From Polynucleobacter sp. (GTDB lineage: Bacteria > Pseudomonadota > Gammaproteobacteria > Burkholderiales > Burkholderiaceae): 64,000 nucleotides of DNA. The translations under genes and the position numbers were made by a program. The number at the start of each line of letters is the position of its first letter. Within the stretch, counting starts at the first letter, position 1. Positions 24,994 to 34,824 of the stretch are shown piece after piece. The stretch covers positions 124,001 to 188,000 of the forward strand of contig JAHEBW010000045.1 in the NCBI GenBank assembly GCA_024642065.1, written 5' to 3'. The notes under the pieces were generated by a model. It was given only the letters and a program-made list of their open reading frames with translations. It did not search any database and was not told the DNA's origin.

Positions 24994-26817
24994 TCAAGAT
25001 ATTAGCTCTATTTGCGATTGTTGTACTCGCCACATTTCAGCATAACGCCCCTGTAATGCTAATAATGATTCGTGAGTGCCTTTTTCAATAATTTTTCCAC
25101 CATCCATCACAAGAATTTGCTGCGCATGAATCACGGTTGATAAGCGATGAGCAATGATGAGAGTTGTTCGATTTTGAGCTAGCGCCATTAATTCTTTTTG
25201 AATCGCTCTTTCAGTTTCAGAATCAAGCGCCGAAGTGGCTTCATCAAAAATTAATAGTGCTGGATTTTTTAGCAATGTTCTAGCAATTGCAACTCTTTGC
25301 TTTTCGCCGCCAGATAGTTTCAAACCTCGCTCTCCTACCGTTGTCTTATAGCCCTCAGGTAAAGACATGATGAATTCATGTATCTGGGCAGACTTAGCAG
25401 CTGACTCAACCTCTTCTTGAGATGATCCCGGTTTGCCATAAGCAATGTTGTATGCGATGGTGTCATTAAATAAAACTGTGTCTTGGGGAACGATGCCAAT
25501 AGCTTGACGCAAGCTGATTTGCTTAAGGTCTTTGATGTTTTGTTGATCAAACTGAATTGAGCCAGACACAACATCATAGAATCGAAACAACAAACGGGCC
25601 AAAGTGCTCTTACCAGCACCACTATGACCCACAACTGCTGTTGTCTCTCCAGGAAGAATCTCAAAACTAAGATCCTTCAAGATCGAACGATTGGACTCAT
25701 AGGCAAAAGATACGTTTTCAAATAAAACATGAGGGCCTAAATTTCGATTTGAAATTTCTAAATTTTTGGCGCTATCTGAATCTGCAATTTCTTTATCTGT
25801 TTCTAATAGACTAAACATACGGTCCATATCAGTTAAAGACTGCTTGATCTCCCTATAAATAACACCCAAAAAATTTAACGGGATATAGAGCTGAATCATC
25901 AAGACATTGACTAAGACCAAATCGCCAATGGTCATTACACCATCAATAACCCCCTGAGTTGCCTGCCATAAAATTAAGATCAAACCAAAAGCAATGATGG
26001 TTTGTTGGCCAGCGTTCAAGAGGGCCAAGGATCTTTGCGATTTAATGGCTGCCTCACGATAACGATGTAGATTCTCGTCATAGCGCTTCGCCTCATATTC
26101 CTCATTTCCAAAATACTTAACTGTCTCAAAATTAATTAAAGAGTCAACTGCCCGTTGATGGGCTTTTGAATCTAAATCATTCATGCGACGTCGATAATGA
26201 GTTCGCCACTCAGTAACTTGAATAGTAAAAATTACATAAATAACTAATGCTGAAAAAGTAATGATCGCAAAGAGATAGTTATATGCCCAAATAAAATATC
26301 CCAGAACCAAACCCAACTCAACCAAGGTGGGCAATATGCTGTACAAAGAATAAGAAATAAGTGACTGAATGCCTCGGGTTCCGCGCTCAATGTCGCGCGT
26401 CATACCGCCAGTTTGTCTTGATAAATGAAATCTCAAAGATAGTGCATGCAAGTGCTCAAACACTTTTAAGGCTACCGTTCTAACAGCACTCTCAGTAACT
26501 CTTGCAAATAGGAGTTCGCGTAACTCGGTAAATAATGATGCCGACAAGCGCAATAAACCATAAGCAATAATCAGGGCCGCTGGCACAACCAATAGAGCCT
26601 TAGTGGTGATGGATATGCTCATGGCATCTATTAACTCTTTTAAGAGTATAGGAACCCCCAAATTCGCTACCTTTGCAGCAATCAAGCAAGTCAAAGCCAA
26701 ACTAACTCGGCCTTTAAAACTCCATAAATATGGCAATAAATTAGCAATAACTTTCCAGTCACTAGCTACCTTTGCTGTGCTTGGTGTGTCGCCATGATGA
26801 TGTCTTCCGTGCCTCAT
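24994..26817 (-). CDS. Atm1-type ABC exporter (ABCB7/HMT1-like)
   Basis: 607-residue half-transporter with six membrane helices (about 25-320) fused to an ATPase domain (about 360-600). Walker A is GHSGAGKSTL, the Q-loop VPQDTVLFNDT, the ABC signature LSGGEKQRVAIART and Walker B LLIFDEATSALD, followed by the switch histidine in IAHRLSTV. The region LSLRFHLSRQTGGMTRDIERG is characteristic of the Atm1/ABCB7 branch, whose bacterial members export glutathione-linked metals or persulphides. The N-terminus has a short histidine-rich stretch (RHGRHHHGD), which may bind metal. Exact cargo is inference. Confidence 0.88.
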   Translation of the reverse strand: MRHGRHHHGDTPSTAKVASDWKVIANLLPYLWSFKGRVSLALTCLIAAKVANLGVPILLKELIDAMSISITTKALLVVPAALIIAYGLLRLSASLFTELRELLFARVTESAVRTVALKVFEHLHALSLRFHLSRQTGGMTRDIERGTRGIQSLISYSLYSILPTLVELGLVLGYFIWAYNYLFAIITFSALVIYVIFTIQVTEWRTHYRRRMNDLDSKAHQRAVDSLINFETVKYFGNEEYEAKRYDENLHRYREAAIKSQRSLALLNAGQQTIIAFGLILILWQATQGVIDGVMTIGDLVLVNVLMIQLYIPLNFLGVIYREIKQSLTDMDRMFSLLETDKEIADSDSAKNLEISNRNLGPHVLFENVSFAYESNRSILKDLSFEILPGETTAVVGHSGAGKSTLARLLFRFYDVVSGSIQFDQQNIKDLKQISLRQAIGIVPQDTVLFNDTIAYNIAYGKPGSSQEEVESAAKSAQIHEFIMSLPEGYKTTVGERGLKLSGGEKQRVAIARTLLKNPALLIFDEATSALDSETERAIQKELMALAQNRTTLIIAHRLSTVIHAQQILVMDGGKIIEKGTHESLLALQGRYAEMWRVQQSQIELIS

Positions 26818-26844
26818 GCTATTGCTCGCTTATGTTGTAACTCA

Positions 26845-28059
26845 TTAATCCCTAATACTTGGCAAAGCTTTATCTTTAGTGCCAATTGTTAGCAATGACA
26901 ATAAAAATCTAACAAGGCCATAACTGATCCAATTAAATACTTTTATATACATAGGTCTTTGAATATAACTATCTCTATCTACCTTGCTTGCTACTTCCGA
27001 AGCTTGATCTGCAATTTTCCAACGGATCTCTTTGATGACATCATGATTTCTAATAATGAAATTAGCCTCGTGATTTAACAAGAATGACAAATGATCATAG
27101 TTAGAAGATCCTAGCGTGGCCCATCTTCGATCAACCACCATCGCTTTAGCATGAAGCAAACCATATTGATATTCATATATTTCAATATGGGCTTCTAAAA
27201 ACTGTCCATAAAGACTGGGGACCGACCAATTCAACATTTTGAATTCATCCTTACCCAATAAAAGATTGACTGACACCCCTCGTTGAGCCGCATGAATAAG
27301 GGCCTTTCGCAAACGCCTACCCGGCATGAAATAAGGAGTAACCAACCATATTTCTTCTCTGGCCTGCCCGATTGCTTTTAAGCTGGCCCGCTCAATGTCT
27401 CGTCGATGATGAAGATTGTCACGGGCGATCAAAGCCAAACTTGGTTTAGTGCCGTGACGCAAACCCAAAAAATGATTAGAGCTCCAAGGCGACTCTTGCT
27501 CAAAAACTCTTTTAAGAATATTTCTTGGATGCAATGCATCTGACTGCATTCGGTGCCATTGCCTTAAAAAAGTAGCATGAACCTTTTCAACAATACTGCC
27601 CGTTGCACGCAATGCAAGATCCCAGCGCAAACCATTTAATAAATGACCATCTGCATCTTTTGAATCATCACAAATATTAATGCCGCCTAAGTAAGCCTCA
27701 AGCTCATCAACCACCAGCAGTTTTCTATGTGTTCTAGAAAATCCAAAGCGACCGAACCAAGCAGGGTTGTAATAGTGCAACTCCACCCCAGCAGATCTCA
27801 ATTTTTCTTCAAATTGAAACGGGGAAGAACCTAACCAATCAACAATTAACTTAACGTCAACACCCCTCATGGCTGCAGATGCTAATAAATCACTTATTTT
27901 TGCAGCTTGCTCATCTGCTGAAAATATATATACCTCTAAACAGATACTTTTTTGAGCGCGAGCCAAAGCAGCCTCAATCGCGGGGAAATAATTTTTTCCG
28001 CCTTCAAGCAACTCTAAAGAATCGATACTCTGCCAACGATTTTTGCGCAACAGTGTCAT
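26845..28059 (-). CDS. Cardiolipin synthase, phospholipase D family (ClsB-like)
   Basis: 404-residue phospholipase-D-fold protein that joins phospholipid head groups to make cardiolipin at the inner membrane. Both HKD motifs are present: THRKLLVVDELEAYLGGIN (about 110-128) and HAKAMVVDRRWATLGSSNYD (about 300-320). There are no N-terminal membrane helices as in ClsA, so it resembles ClsB. The C-terminus has a hydrophobic stretch (YGLVRFLLSLLTI) that could anchor it. The assignment to cardiolipin rather than another PLD reaction rests on family resemblance. Confidence 0.85.
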   Translation of the reverse strand: MTLLRKNRWQSIDSLELLEGGKNYFPAIEAALARAQKSICLEVYIFSADEQAAKISDLLASAAMRGVDVKLIVDWLGSSPFQFEEKLRSAGVELHYYNPAWFGRFGFSRTHRKLLVVDELEAYLGGINICDDSKDADGHLLNGLRWDLALRATGSIVEKVHATFLRQWHRMQSDALHPRNILKRVFEQESPWSSNHFLGLRHGTKPSLALIARDNLHHRRDIERASLKAIGQAREEIWLVTPYFMPGRRLRKALIHAAQRGVSVNLLLGKDEFKMLNWSVPSLYGQFLEAHIEIYEYQYGLLHAKAMVVDRRWATLGSSNYDHLSFLLNHEANFIIRNHDVIKEIRWKIADQASEVASKVDRDSYIQRPMYIKVFNWISYGLVRFLLSLLTIGTKDKALPSIRD

Positions 28060-28068
28060 AGCTTCATT

Positions 28069-28509
28069 CTATAGAGAATTGAGTCTTTGAATAGCCTCTT
28101 GATTGCTAGGTGAAAAACATAAATCCGCTGCAAGCTCAATAGTTTCCCAACGGTAGGACAAATGTTCTCTAGGAGAGATTTGAACGGGAACTCTATCGTT
28201 CAAACAAATTTGGAACCAATGCTCAGTGTTGTGAGTAACGCCTGGAGGGTAACGGTGACGCCACTCTGGATAAATCTCATAAAGCACAGAGTGATTCATT
28301 GGAGAGAGGGCGTGAGAAGGTAAAGCCTTAATATCAATGCCAGTCTCTTCAAATAACTCTCTAGCAGCCGCCTCAATAAGAGGTTCGTCCAGAGAATCTA
28401 AGCTGCCGGTTACTGATTGCCAGTAACCAGGATGATCAGCTCTTTCGAGAAGCAATACCTCGTTCTTAGCTGTATAAATAACAACTAAGACCGAGATTGG
28501 AATTTTCAT
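28069..28509 (-). CDS. nudB: Dihydroneopterin triphosphate diphosphatase
   Basis: Nudix hydrolase that removes pyrophosphate from dihydroneopterin triphosphate in folate synthesis. In the 146-residue protein the Nudix box reads [20 protein letters not shown] followed by ETGI. The Glu expected after five residues comes after six; I recall a VTGS-LD--DEPL form in betaproteobacterial NudB, so this is probably not damage. The start overlaps the aspS stop (ATGA). The aspS-nudB pairing also occurs in E. coli and supports the name over generic MutT-like proteins. Confidence 0.87.
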   Translation of the reverse strand: MKIPISVLVVIYTAKNEVLLLERADHPGYWQSVTGSLDSLDEPLIEAAARELFEETGIDIKALPSHALSPMNHSVLYEIYPEWRHRYPPGVTHNTEHWFQICLNDRVPVQISPREHLSYRWETIELAADLCFSPSNQEAIQRLNSL

Positions 28510-30305
28510 GCAGGCACTTGAGTGTTGCGTAAGCGAATATGTAATTCACGCAACTGCTTCTCGTCAACAGGGCTAGGTGCTTGAGTTAACAAACATTGAG
28601 CTCTTTGTGTCTTAGGGAAAGCAATCACATCACGAATGGATTCTGCACCAGTCATCATCGTCACAATACGATCAAGACCAAATGCAATACCACCGTGAGG
28701 AGGCGCGCCATATTGCAATGCATCTAACAAGAATCCAAATTTAGCTTGAGCTTCTTCTGGACCAATCTTCAATGCTCTAAATACTTGGCTTTGCACAGTC
28801 TCTTTATGGATACGAACTGAACCACCACCAATTTCCCAGCCGTTCAATACCATGTCATAAGCTTTAGCCAAACACTTACCAGGATCAGTCTCAAGATAAT
28901 TTAAGTGCTCATCTTTTGGACTTGTGAATGGGTGATGACATGCAACCCAACGAGCATTGTCTTCATCGTATTCAAACATTGGGAAATCGACAACCCACAT
29001 AGGCTGCCAAGTTTGCTCCATCAAGCCATTTTCACGAGCCCATGCTGAATGACCAACCTTCAAACGCAATGCGCCGATTGAATCATTCACCACTTTTACT
29101 TTATCTGCGCCAAAGAAAATAATATCGCCGTCTTTTGCACCTGTTCTTGCCAAGATTTCAGCAATCGCAGCGTCATGCAAATTCTTAACAATTGGTGACT
29201 GCAAACCATCACGTCCTTTAGCCACTTCATTAACTTTGATCCAAGCCAAACCTTTTGCACCATAGATCGCTACAAATTGAGTGTAATCATCAATATCGCT
29301 ACGGCTAATCGTTGCACCACCTGGTACGCATAAACCCACTACGCGACCATTTTCCATATTGGCTGCACCTGAGAAAACCTTGAAGTCAACATCCTTCATT
29401 ACATCTGTTAACTCAGTGAACTCTAACTTCACGCGCAAGTCAGGCTTGTCAGATCCAAATCTTGCCATTGCCTCTGAATAAGGCATCACAGGGAATGGAT
29501 TTGCTAATTCAACATTCATGACAGTTTTGAAAATATGACGAATCATGTTTTCAAATAAATCACGAATTTCATATTCATCTAAAAATGCTGTTTCACAATC
29601 GATCTGAGTAAATTCAGGCTGACGATCAGCGCGCAAATCTTCATCACGGAAGCACTTAGTAACCTGGTAATAACGATCAAAGCCTGCCACCATCAATAAC
29701 TGTTTAAATAATTGTGGTGATTGCGGTAACGCAAAGAATTGGCCATCATGAACGCGAGAAGGCACTAAGTAGTCGCGCGCGCCTTCAGGCGTGCTCTTCG
29801 TCAACATCGGCGTTTCAATATCAATAAAACCGGCTTGATCTAAATAACGACGTGTTTCCATTGCAACGTTGTAGCGCAAACGTAAATTCTTTTGCATTTG
29901 CGGACGACGCAAATCCAAAACACGGTGAGTTAAACGAGTCGTCTCAGAAAGATTGTCATCTTCTAATTGGAATGGTGGCGTAATTGATGCATTAAGAATA
30001 TTTAATTCATGACATAGGATTTCTACCTTGCCACTAACCAATTCATTATTCTCTGTGCCTGCTGGGCGCGCACGCACCAAACCAATAATCTGAATACAGA
30101 ACTCATTACGAACTTGCTCTGCCATTTTGAACATATCAGCACGATCAGGATCGCAAACAACTTGTACAAATCCATCACGATCTCTTAAGTCAATAAAGAT
30201 AACTCCACCGTGATCGCGGCGGCGATTAACCCAACCCGCTAATGTGACTTGTTGTCCGACAAGGGCTTCTGATACTTGCCCACACTGATGGCTACGCATT
30301 GACAT
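28506..30305 (-). CDS. aspS: Aspartyl-tRNA synthetase
   Basis: Class II synthetase charging tRNA-Asp (and tRNA-Asn if non-discriminating). The 599-residue protein has the N-terminal OB-fold anticodon-binding domain (about 1-110, with [19 protein letters not shown]), motif 2 [19 protein letters not shown], the bacterial GAD insertion (about 290-420) and motif 3 near the C-terminus, [13 protein letters not shown]. In bacteria without AsnRS this enzyme also makes Asp-tRNA-Asn for GatCAB, but the window cannot show which applies. It lies between DUF502 and nudB genes in the leftward block. Confidence 0.96.
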   Translation of the reverse strand: MSMRSHQCGQVSEALVGQQVTLAGWVNRRRDHGGVIFIDLRDRDGFVQVVCDPDRADMFKMAEQVRNEFCIQIIGLVRARPAGTENNELVSGKVEILCHELNILNASITPPFQLEDDNLSETTRLTHRVLDLRRPQMQKNLRLRYNVAMETRRYLDQAGFIDIETPMLTKSTPEGARDYLVPSRVHDGQFFALPQSPQLFKQLLMVAGFDRYYQVTKCFRDEDLRADRQPEFTQIDCETAFLDEYEIRDLFENMIRHIFKTVMNVELANPFPVMPYSEAMARFGSDKPDLRVKLEFTELTDVMKDVDFKVFSGAANMENGRVVGLCVPGGATISRSDIDDYTQFVAIYGAKGLAWIKVNEVAKGRDGLQSPIVKNLHDAAIAEILARTGAKDGDIIFFGADKVKVVNDSIGALRLKVGHSAWARENGLMEQTWQPMWVVDFPMFEYDEDNARWVACHHPFTSPKDEHLNYLETDPGKCLAKAYDMVLNGWEIGGGSVRIHKETVQSQVFRALKIGPEEAQAKFGFLLDALQYGAPPHGGIAFGLDRIVTMMTGAESIRDVIAFPKTQRAQCLLTQAPSPVDEKQLRELHIRLRNTQVPA

Positions 30306-30313
30306 AAAACTTC

Positions 30314-30949
30314 CTACTTTGCAGATGAATCTAAATGTTGTAAAGGGGGAACTGATCCCATCGAAACGATATGTTTAAGAGCCTCTTCGACGCTCATATC
30401 TAACTCTATGACGTCCGCTTTAGGAACAATCATAAAAAATCCTGAGGTTGGATTGGGTGTCGTTGGCAAAAACACATTGAGGTGTTCGCCACTTAACTTT
30501 TCAGTAACCTCTGTAGCTGTATTACCAGTTATGAAAGCAATCGTCCATGATCCATTTCGAGGATAAGGAATTAAAACTGCTTTTCTAAATGCATTGCCTT
30601 TACTTGAAAACAATGTACCGGAAACTTGTTTGACACTTGAGTAGATTGATTTAACGATTGGAATATGCGTAATTAAACGATCCCACAAACGAATCCACCA
30701 TTGCCCCGCAAAATTGGCTGCCAAAATACCAGTAGCCAAAATAATGGCAATAACGATCAATATGCCAACACCTGGGAGGTCTCTAAATGACTGAAGTGCT
30801 GGCTTGAGTCCTGCAGGCAGAACCGCCATCAAAGCAACCATGACAGAGCCAAAGACGCCATCCAAAACAGACAAGCCCCAGGTCATCACCCAGATGGTGA
30901 CGGCCAAAGGGGCCCAAACGAGCATGCCGGCAATAAAATATTTTTTCAT
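30314..30949 (-). CDS. DUF502 family inner-membrane protein
   Basis: 211-residue protein of the DUF502 family, function not established. Two hydrophobic segments are visible: about 5-27 ([21 protein letters not shown]) split from a second at about 60-85 ([19 protein letters not shown]). A conserved extramembrane region follows with [18 protein letters not shown] and [13 protein letters not shown]. In betaproteobacteria this gene is usually found just upstream of aspS, as here (8 bases apart). A link to envelope or tRNA synthetase biology is not shown. Confidence 0.85.
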   Translation of the reverse strand: MKKYFIAGMLVWAPLAVTIWVMTWGLSVLDGVFGSVMVALMAVLPAGLKPALQSFRDLPGVGILIVIAIILATGILAANFAGQWWIRLWDRLITHIPIVKSIYSSVKQVSGTLFSSKGNAFRKAVLIPYPRNGSWTIAFITGNTATEVTEKLSGEHLNVFLPTTPNPTSGFFMIVPKADVIELDMSVEEALKHIVSMGSVPPLQHLDSSAK

Positions 30950-30969
30950 GAAGCCTTAAATTATAGGGC

Positions 30970-32547
30970 TTAGCCAAGCCATGTGAGCGTAAATAACGTT
31001 CCGCTAATCAGACCACCCAAGAAAAGAATGCTGCCCCAAATTAATTTTCGGGTTTGTTTTTGCTCACTAAGAAGCTTCAACATCAACTCCTGGATATTAT
31101 TCTCAGACTTTTCATGGTGATTTTCTAACCATGTAGCAAGAAGTCTAGGGATAGTGGGCACTAACTTGGCCCATTGAGGGGCTTCATCTTTGAGTCTATC
31201 AATAAAGCCTCTGATACCAATTTGTTGATCAACCCAACGCTCTAAAACAGGTTTTGCTGTTTTCCATAAATCCATATCAGGATCTAACTGACGCCCCAAG
31301 CCCTCAATATTGAGCAATGTTTTTTGCAATAAAGTTAATTGTGGCTGTATTTCAACGTTGAAACGTCTTGAGGCCTGGAAAAGCCTCATCAACACGATAC
31401 CTAAAGAAATTTCTTTGAGTGGGCGATCAAAATACGGCTCACAAACTGCCCTTACCGCACCCTCTAGTTCTTCTACGCGAGTCTCTTTTGGAACCCAGCC
31501 AGATTCAATATGTAACTCAGCAACTCTTCTATAGTTTCGGTTAAAGAATGCTAAAAAGTTTTGCGCTAAATAGTTTTTATCAGAATCGGATAAAGCACCC
31601 ACAATTCCAAAATCGAGAGCAATATAACGACCAAATGTTTCTGGAGCAACACTCACAAAAATGTTTCCTGGATGCATGTCTGCATGAAAGAAGCCATCTT
31701 GGAATACTTGAGTAAAAAATATTTCTACGCCGTCTGCTGCAAGCTTTTTAAGATCAATTCCCGCTGCTTTTAATTGATCTAGTTTGGAAATTGGAATGCC
31801 ATACATTCTTTCCATAACCATGACATTTAAACCACATAGATCCCAATACATTTCTGGGATCATCAATTTTTTGGAGCCCTCAAAATTACGGCGTAACTGG
31901 CTAGCATTAGATGCTTCGCGCATGAGATCTAGCTCATCATGCAAATAAGTATCAAACTCTTCAACGTTTTCTCTTGGCTTTAAACGCTTACCATCACGCC
32001 ACAGTTTTTCAACTAAACCTGCTAGAACCTTTAATAAAGCCAAATCACTTTCAATCACTGACAAGATTCCAGGGCGAAGAACCTTAACGGCAACTTGACG
32101 ACCTTCCCATTCAGGATACTTTTGAGTTCCTTTTAAAACAGCAAAGTGAACTTGCGCAACAGATGCGCTAGCTGTAGGAGTTCTATCAAATGAGATGAAT
32201 ACTTCTGATATTTTTTTACCTAAAGAAGCCTCAACCAAAGCAAGAGATTTCTCTTCTGAAAACGGTGGCACTTGATCTTGAAGCTTTGCCAACTCATCTG
32301 CAATATCCGTTGGAAGCAAATCACGACGAGTAGATAAGACCTGACCAAATTTCACGAAGATTGGTCCCAAAGCTTCGAGTGCCAAGCGCAAACTTTGGCC
32401 ACGCGTATATGATCCAGGCGTGATCCAAGCTAAAGCGGTCAAGATTACTTTAATGAGACCTGGCTTAAGACTATCTCTAACGATTCTTAAAAGGCCAAAA
32501 CGCCAGATAGTGAAGAGTATCTTCAGCAATCTTAAAAACTGTCTCAC
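30970..32547 (-). CDS. ubiB: Ubiquinone biosynthesis regulatory protein kinase UbiB
   Basis: UbiB/ADCK-family atypical kinase or ATPase needed for ubiquinone synthesis, probably by extracting lipid precursors from the membrane. The 525-residue protein has the diagnostic KxGQ element [16 protein letters not shown], the A-rich nucleotide loop [10 protein letters not shown], the HRD-like [13 protein letters not shown] and metal-site [10 protein letters not shown]. It ends in a hydrophobic C-terminal anchor (about 500-525). Its ATG overlaps the ubiJ stop by 4 bases, matching the E. coli order ubiE-ubiJ-ubiB apart from an inserted Tim44-like gene. Confidence 0.95.
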   Translation of the reverse strand: MRQFLRLLKILFTIWRFGLLRIVRDSLKPGLIKVILTALAWITPGSYTRGQSLRLALEALGPIFVKFGQVLSTRRDLLPTDIADELAKLQDQVPPFSEEKSLALVEASLGKKISEVFISFDRTPTASASVAQVHFAVLKGTQKYPEWEGRQVAVKVLRPGILSVIESDLALLKVLAGLVEKLWRDGKRLKPRENVEEFDTYLHDELDLMREASNASQLRRNFEGSKKLMIPEMYWDLCGLNVMVMERMYGIPISKLDQLKAAGIDLKKLAADGVEIFFTQVFQDGFFHADMHPGNIFVSVAPETFGRYIALDFGIVGALSDSDKNYLAQNFLAFFNRNYRRVAELHIESGWVPKETRVEELEGAVRAVCEPYFDRPLKEISLGIVLMRLFQASRRFNVEIQPQLTLLQKTLLNIEGLGRQLDPDMDLWKTAKPVLERWVDQQIGIRGFIDRLKDEAPQWAKLVPTIPRLLATWLENHHEKSENNIQELMLKLLSEQKQTRKLIWGSILFLGGLISGTLFTLTWLG

Positions 32548-33122
32548 AGGGCCTTCTCCAATAAGCGTTCAATCCGCTTTTCAATCCGCTCTACATCATC
32601 GCGCAATTGACGCAAATCATTTTTATAAGCAAGCAATTCTTCTCGCTGGACCAAAGTGGGCTTTTCATGAATGAAATACTCAAGAACACTCCCACCAAAA
32701 TCTTTTAAAGCTGACTGACCATATTGGCGAGTTTTTTTCGCAGACTCAACAATACGATGAGCCATTGCATCACCAACCAATTTAGATAAATCTTCTTCGA
32801 CTTCCCAGCGCAGTTGACCCGCCAACTTGGACATTGCATGCGCCAAATCAACATCGCCTGAAACCTTCACATGCTGAGCGGCGAGGTCTTTACCTCCAGC
32901 CACATAAGCATTTAAAACATCAGATCCAATCGTTAAGGTAACGTTCGGATCCATAACTTCGTCACTTGCTAAAGAGAATTTTCCACCGCCATCAATCACA
33001 AGTGAGACTTGTGTCATTGGCAAAACCAGCTTAATTGTTTTACCGATGTGTTTGCGCAAAAGATCACTGGCCCAAGATTCTTGGGCCAGTAAATAATTTA
33101 AGGCATGAACAATCGTTTTCAG
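32544..33122 (-). CDS. ubiJ: Ubiquinone biosynthesis accessory factor UbiJ (SCP2 domain), start codon uncertain
   Basis: UbiJ binds hydrophobic ubiquinone intermediates in the soluble Ubi complex. The readable protein has an SCP2-like lipid-binding domain (about 30-120) and a C-terminal coiled coil ([20 protein letters not shown]). The only ATG/GTG/TTG start in frame is TTG at 33059, but in-frame codons upstream encode [16 protein letters not shown], which fits the conserved UbiJ N-terminal helix. A frame from the CTG at 33122, one base after the upstream stop, gives 192 residues, close to the usual 200. An in-frame TAG at 33149-33147 rules out an earlier start. I favour CTG initiation; TTG at 33059 is the fallback. 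Confidence 0.8.
   Translation of the reverse strand: MKTIVHALNYLLAQESWASDLLRKHIGKTIKLVLPMTQVSLVIDGGGKFSLASDEVMDPNVTLTIGSDVLNAYVAGGKDLAAQHVKVSGDVDLAHAMSKLAGQLRWEVEEDLSKLVGDAMAHRIVESAKKTRQYGQSALKDFGGSVLEYFIHEKPTLVQREELLAYKNDLRQLRDDVERIEKRIERLLEKAL
33066..33090. repeat. Perfect 11-bp inverted repeat at the ubiJ 5' end
   Basis: ACTGGCCCAAG (33066-33076), a 3-base loop, then CTTGGGCCAGT (33080-33090). It lies 34 bases after the Tim44-like stop and inside the conserved N-terminal codons of ubiJ. The T-run that follows leftward is short and interrupted (ATCTTTTGC), so it is a weak terminator at best. It may limit expression of the downstream ubiJ-ubiB genes. Confidence 0.7.
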
Positions 33123-33123
33123 A

Positions 33124-34035
33124 TTAAACCAGTTGTTGAATACCAGCTAACACCCAACCGCCTTGACCATTCATTGGCTTAGTTAAGTTCCAAACCTCAA
33201 CAAATGATTCAGCAGAACCTTCAGCTTGCTCACGAATCATTCCTGAGAAACGTACGCTTGCCAAATAAACATCTGAAGCCGCTTCAACACCAAGCAACTC
33301 TGCTTCTAATGTTAAAACTTCAGTGCGGTTATTCACATTAGCGCGCGCTGCCAAATCTTGGCGTAGCTCTTCAAACATTTCAGCAGTTGCAAATTCTTTT
33401 AACTTGCTCAAGTCACCGTTATCCCAAGCTTCTTGTAAATGTACAAAGTGTTTCTTGGCATTTAACAAGAATGACTCTTGATCAAAGTTTTGAATAGTGC
33501 TGTCAATTGAAGCAGCGACTGGAGCTGGCTCTGATACAGAACTTGGCATAGCCATTGGTTCTTGTTTTTCGTATCTCTGCTGACCATCCCAAGCTGGACC
33601 ACCAGCAGGGCTTGCTTTGTAAGTTGCCTGAGACCCAGAAAACTTTCTAAATAGCCACAATCCGATCATTGCAACTGCCATCACCATCAATAAACCCATA
33701 AAGAATGATGCAGCAGCTTCACCCAATCCAAAGTGTGAGAGCAACCAACCAATTCCCAAACCGGCAGCCAAGCCGCCAAGAATGCCACCCATACCGAAAC
33801 CTTTTTTCGGCTGAGTTGCAGCAGGCGCCGCTGGAGCTGGTTTAGCTGCGGTTGCAGGCTGAGCAGCAGGAGCTGGCGCAGTTTGTGCTGGTGCAGCCTG
33901 TTTTTGCGTAACCGTATTGGATTGCTTACCTAAACTTTTAGAACCACCTAAACGTTTGGCATCAACATCCATTGAAGAGCCTAATAAAACAAAAGAAGAA
34001 AGAACTAAGTAAACCAAACTTTTCTTCATCATCAT
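33124..34035 (-). CDS. Tim44-like domain protein with signal sequence
   Basis: 303-residue protein of the bacterial Tim44-like family, role not established. It has an N-terminal signal-type segment (about 4-22) and an Ala/Pro/Gln-rich linker (about 38-75). Next comes a Gly-rich hydrophobic stretch plus a membrane helix (about 85-130, ending MAVAMIGLWLFRKF). The C-terminal Tim44 domain (about 185-303) is of the NTF2-like type. Mitochondrial Tim44 tethers Hsp70 to the import channel, but bacterial members need not do so. Its recurrent place among ubiE, ubiJ and ubiB genes hints at a membrane or quinone link; that is inference. Confidence 0.85.
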   Translation of the reverse strand: MMMKKSLVYLVLSSFVLLGSSMDVDAKRLGGSKSLGKQSNTVTQKQAAPAQTAPAPAAQPATAAKPAPAAPAATQPKKGFGMGGILGGLAAGLGIGWLLSHFGLGEAAASFFMGLLMVMAVAMIGLWLFRKFSGSQATYKASPAGGPAWDGQQRYEKQEPMAMPSSVSEPAPVAASIDSTIQNFDQESFLLNAKKHFVHLQEAWDNGDLSKLKEFATAEMFEELRQDLAARANVNNRTEVLTLEAELLGVEAASDVYLASVRFSGMIREQAEGSAESFVEVWNLTKPMNGQGGWVLAGIQQLV

Positions 34036-34059
34036 TTAAAACCTCTTTCAGTAAAAAAA

Positions 34060-34803
34060 CTAATATTTATAACCAATATGTAGAGCAACAATACCACCAG
34101 TTAAAGAGTGATACTCAACCTTATCAAAACCCACTTCTTCCATCATGGCTTTTAGTGTTTCTTGATCTGGGTGCATGCGAATAGATTCAGCTAGATAACG
34201 ATAACTATCGGCATCCCCCGCCACTTTTTGCCCTAACCAAGGGAGAATCTTAAAAGAATAAGCGTCGTAAATAGGTTTAAGAGCTTCAACAGGCTTGGAA
34301 AACTCTAAAACCATGACTTTTCCACCTGGTTTAACCACTCTTAGCATCTCTTTGAGAGCCACATCTTTATGAGTCATATTGCGCAGTCCGAACGCAACAG
34401 TAGCCAAATCAAAATAATTTGATGGAAACGGAATCTGCTCAGCATCTACTTGAACGCAAGGCAAATGGTAGCCTTTATCCAAAAGACGATTACGCCCATA
34501 GCCCAACATAGATGCATTAATGTCAGTCAACCAGACTTGACCACCCGTTTCTCTCTCGAGACCTACAGATTTAGCAAAACTGAGAGATAGATCCCCAGTA
34601 CCACCTGCGATATCTAAAACTTTTTGACCTGGGCGAACAGCGGCTTTACCGATTGTGAAATGCTTCCAAACTCGATGTAAACCACCTGACATCAAATCAT
34701 TCATGATGTCGTACTTATTTGCTACGGAATGAAAAACCTCAGCAACTTTGCTTGCCTTTTCTTTTTCATCAACAGTTTTGTAACCAAAGTGTGTTTGAGC
34801 CAT
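34060..34803 (-). CDS. ubiE: Ubiquinone/menaquinone biosynthesis C-methyltransferase UbiE
   Basis: SAM-dependent C-methyltransferase acting on the benzoquinone ring of ubiquinone precursors (and demethylmenaquinone where present). The 247-residue protein has the UbiE start [36 protein letters not shown] motif [17 protein letters not shown] and the family signature [19 protein letters not shown]. The C-terminal [15 protein letters not shown] is typical. First of the ubiE, Tim44-like, ubiJ, ubiB series. Confidence 0.96.
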   Translation of the reverse strand: MAQTHFGYKTVDEKEKASKVAEVFHSVANKYDIMNDLMSGGLHRVWKHFTIGKAAVRPGQKVLDIAGGTGDLSLSFAKSVGLERETGGQVWLTDINASMLGYGRNRLLDKGYHLPCVQVDAEQIPFPSNYFDLATVAFGLRNMTHKDVALKEMLRVVKPGGKVMVLEFSKPVEALKPIYDAYSFKILPWLGQKVAGDADSYRYLAESIRMHPDQETLKAMMEEVGFDKVEYHSLTGGIVALHIGYKY

Positions 34804-34824
34804 ATTTATTATTTTTACTATTTA

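Noticed and set aside
25335-25664. 109-codon frame on the - strand
   Set aside because: Same strand but different frame inside the ABC exporter ATPase domain, whose motifs are intact in the main frame.
28330-28420. One-residue insertion in the Nudix box of NudB as a possible mutation
   Set aside because: The GSLD--DEPL form is what I recall for betaproteobacterial NudB; the REx2EE core is intact.
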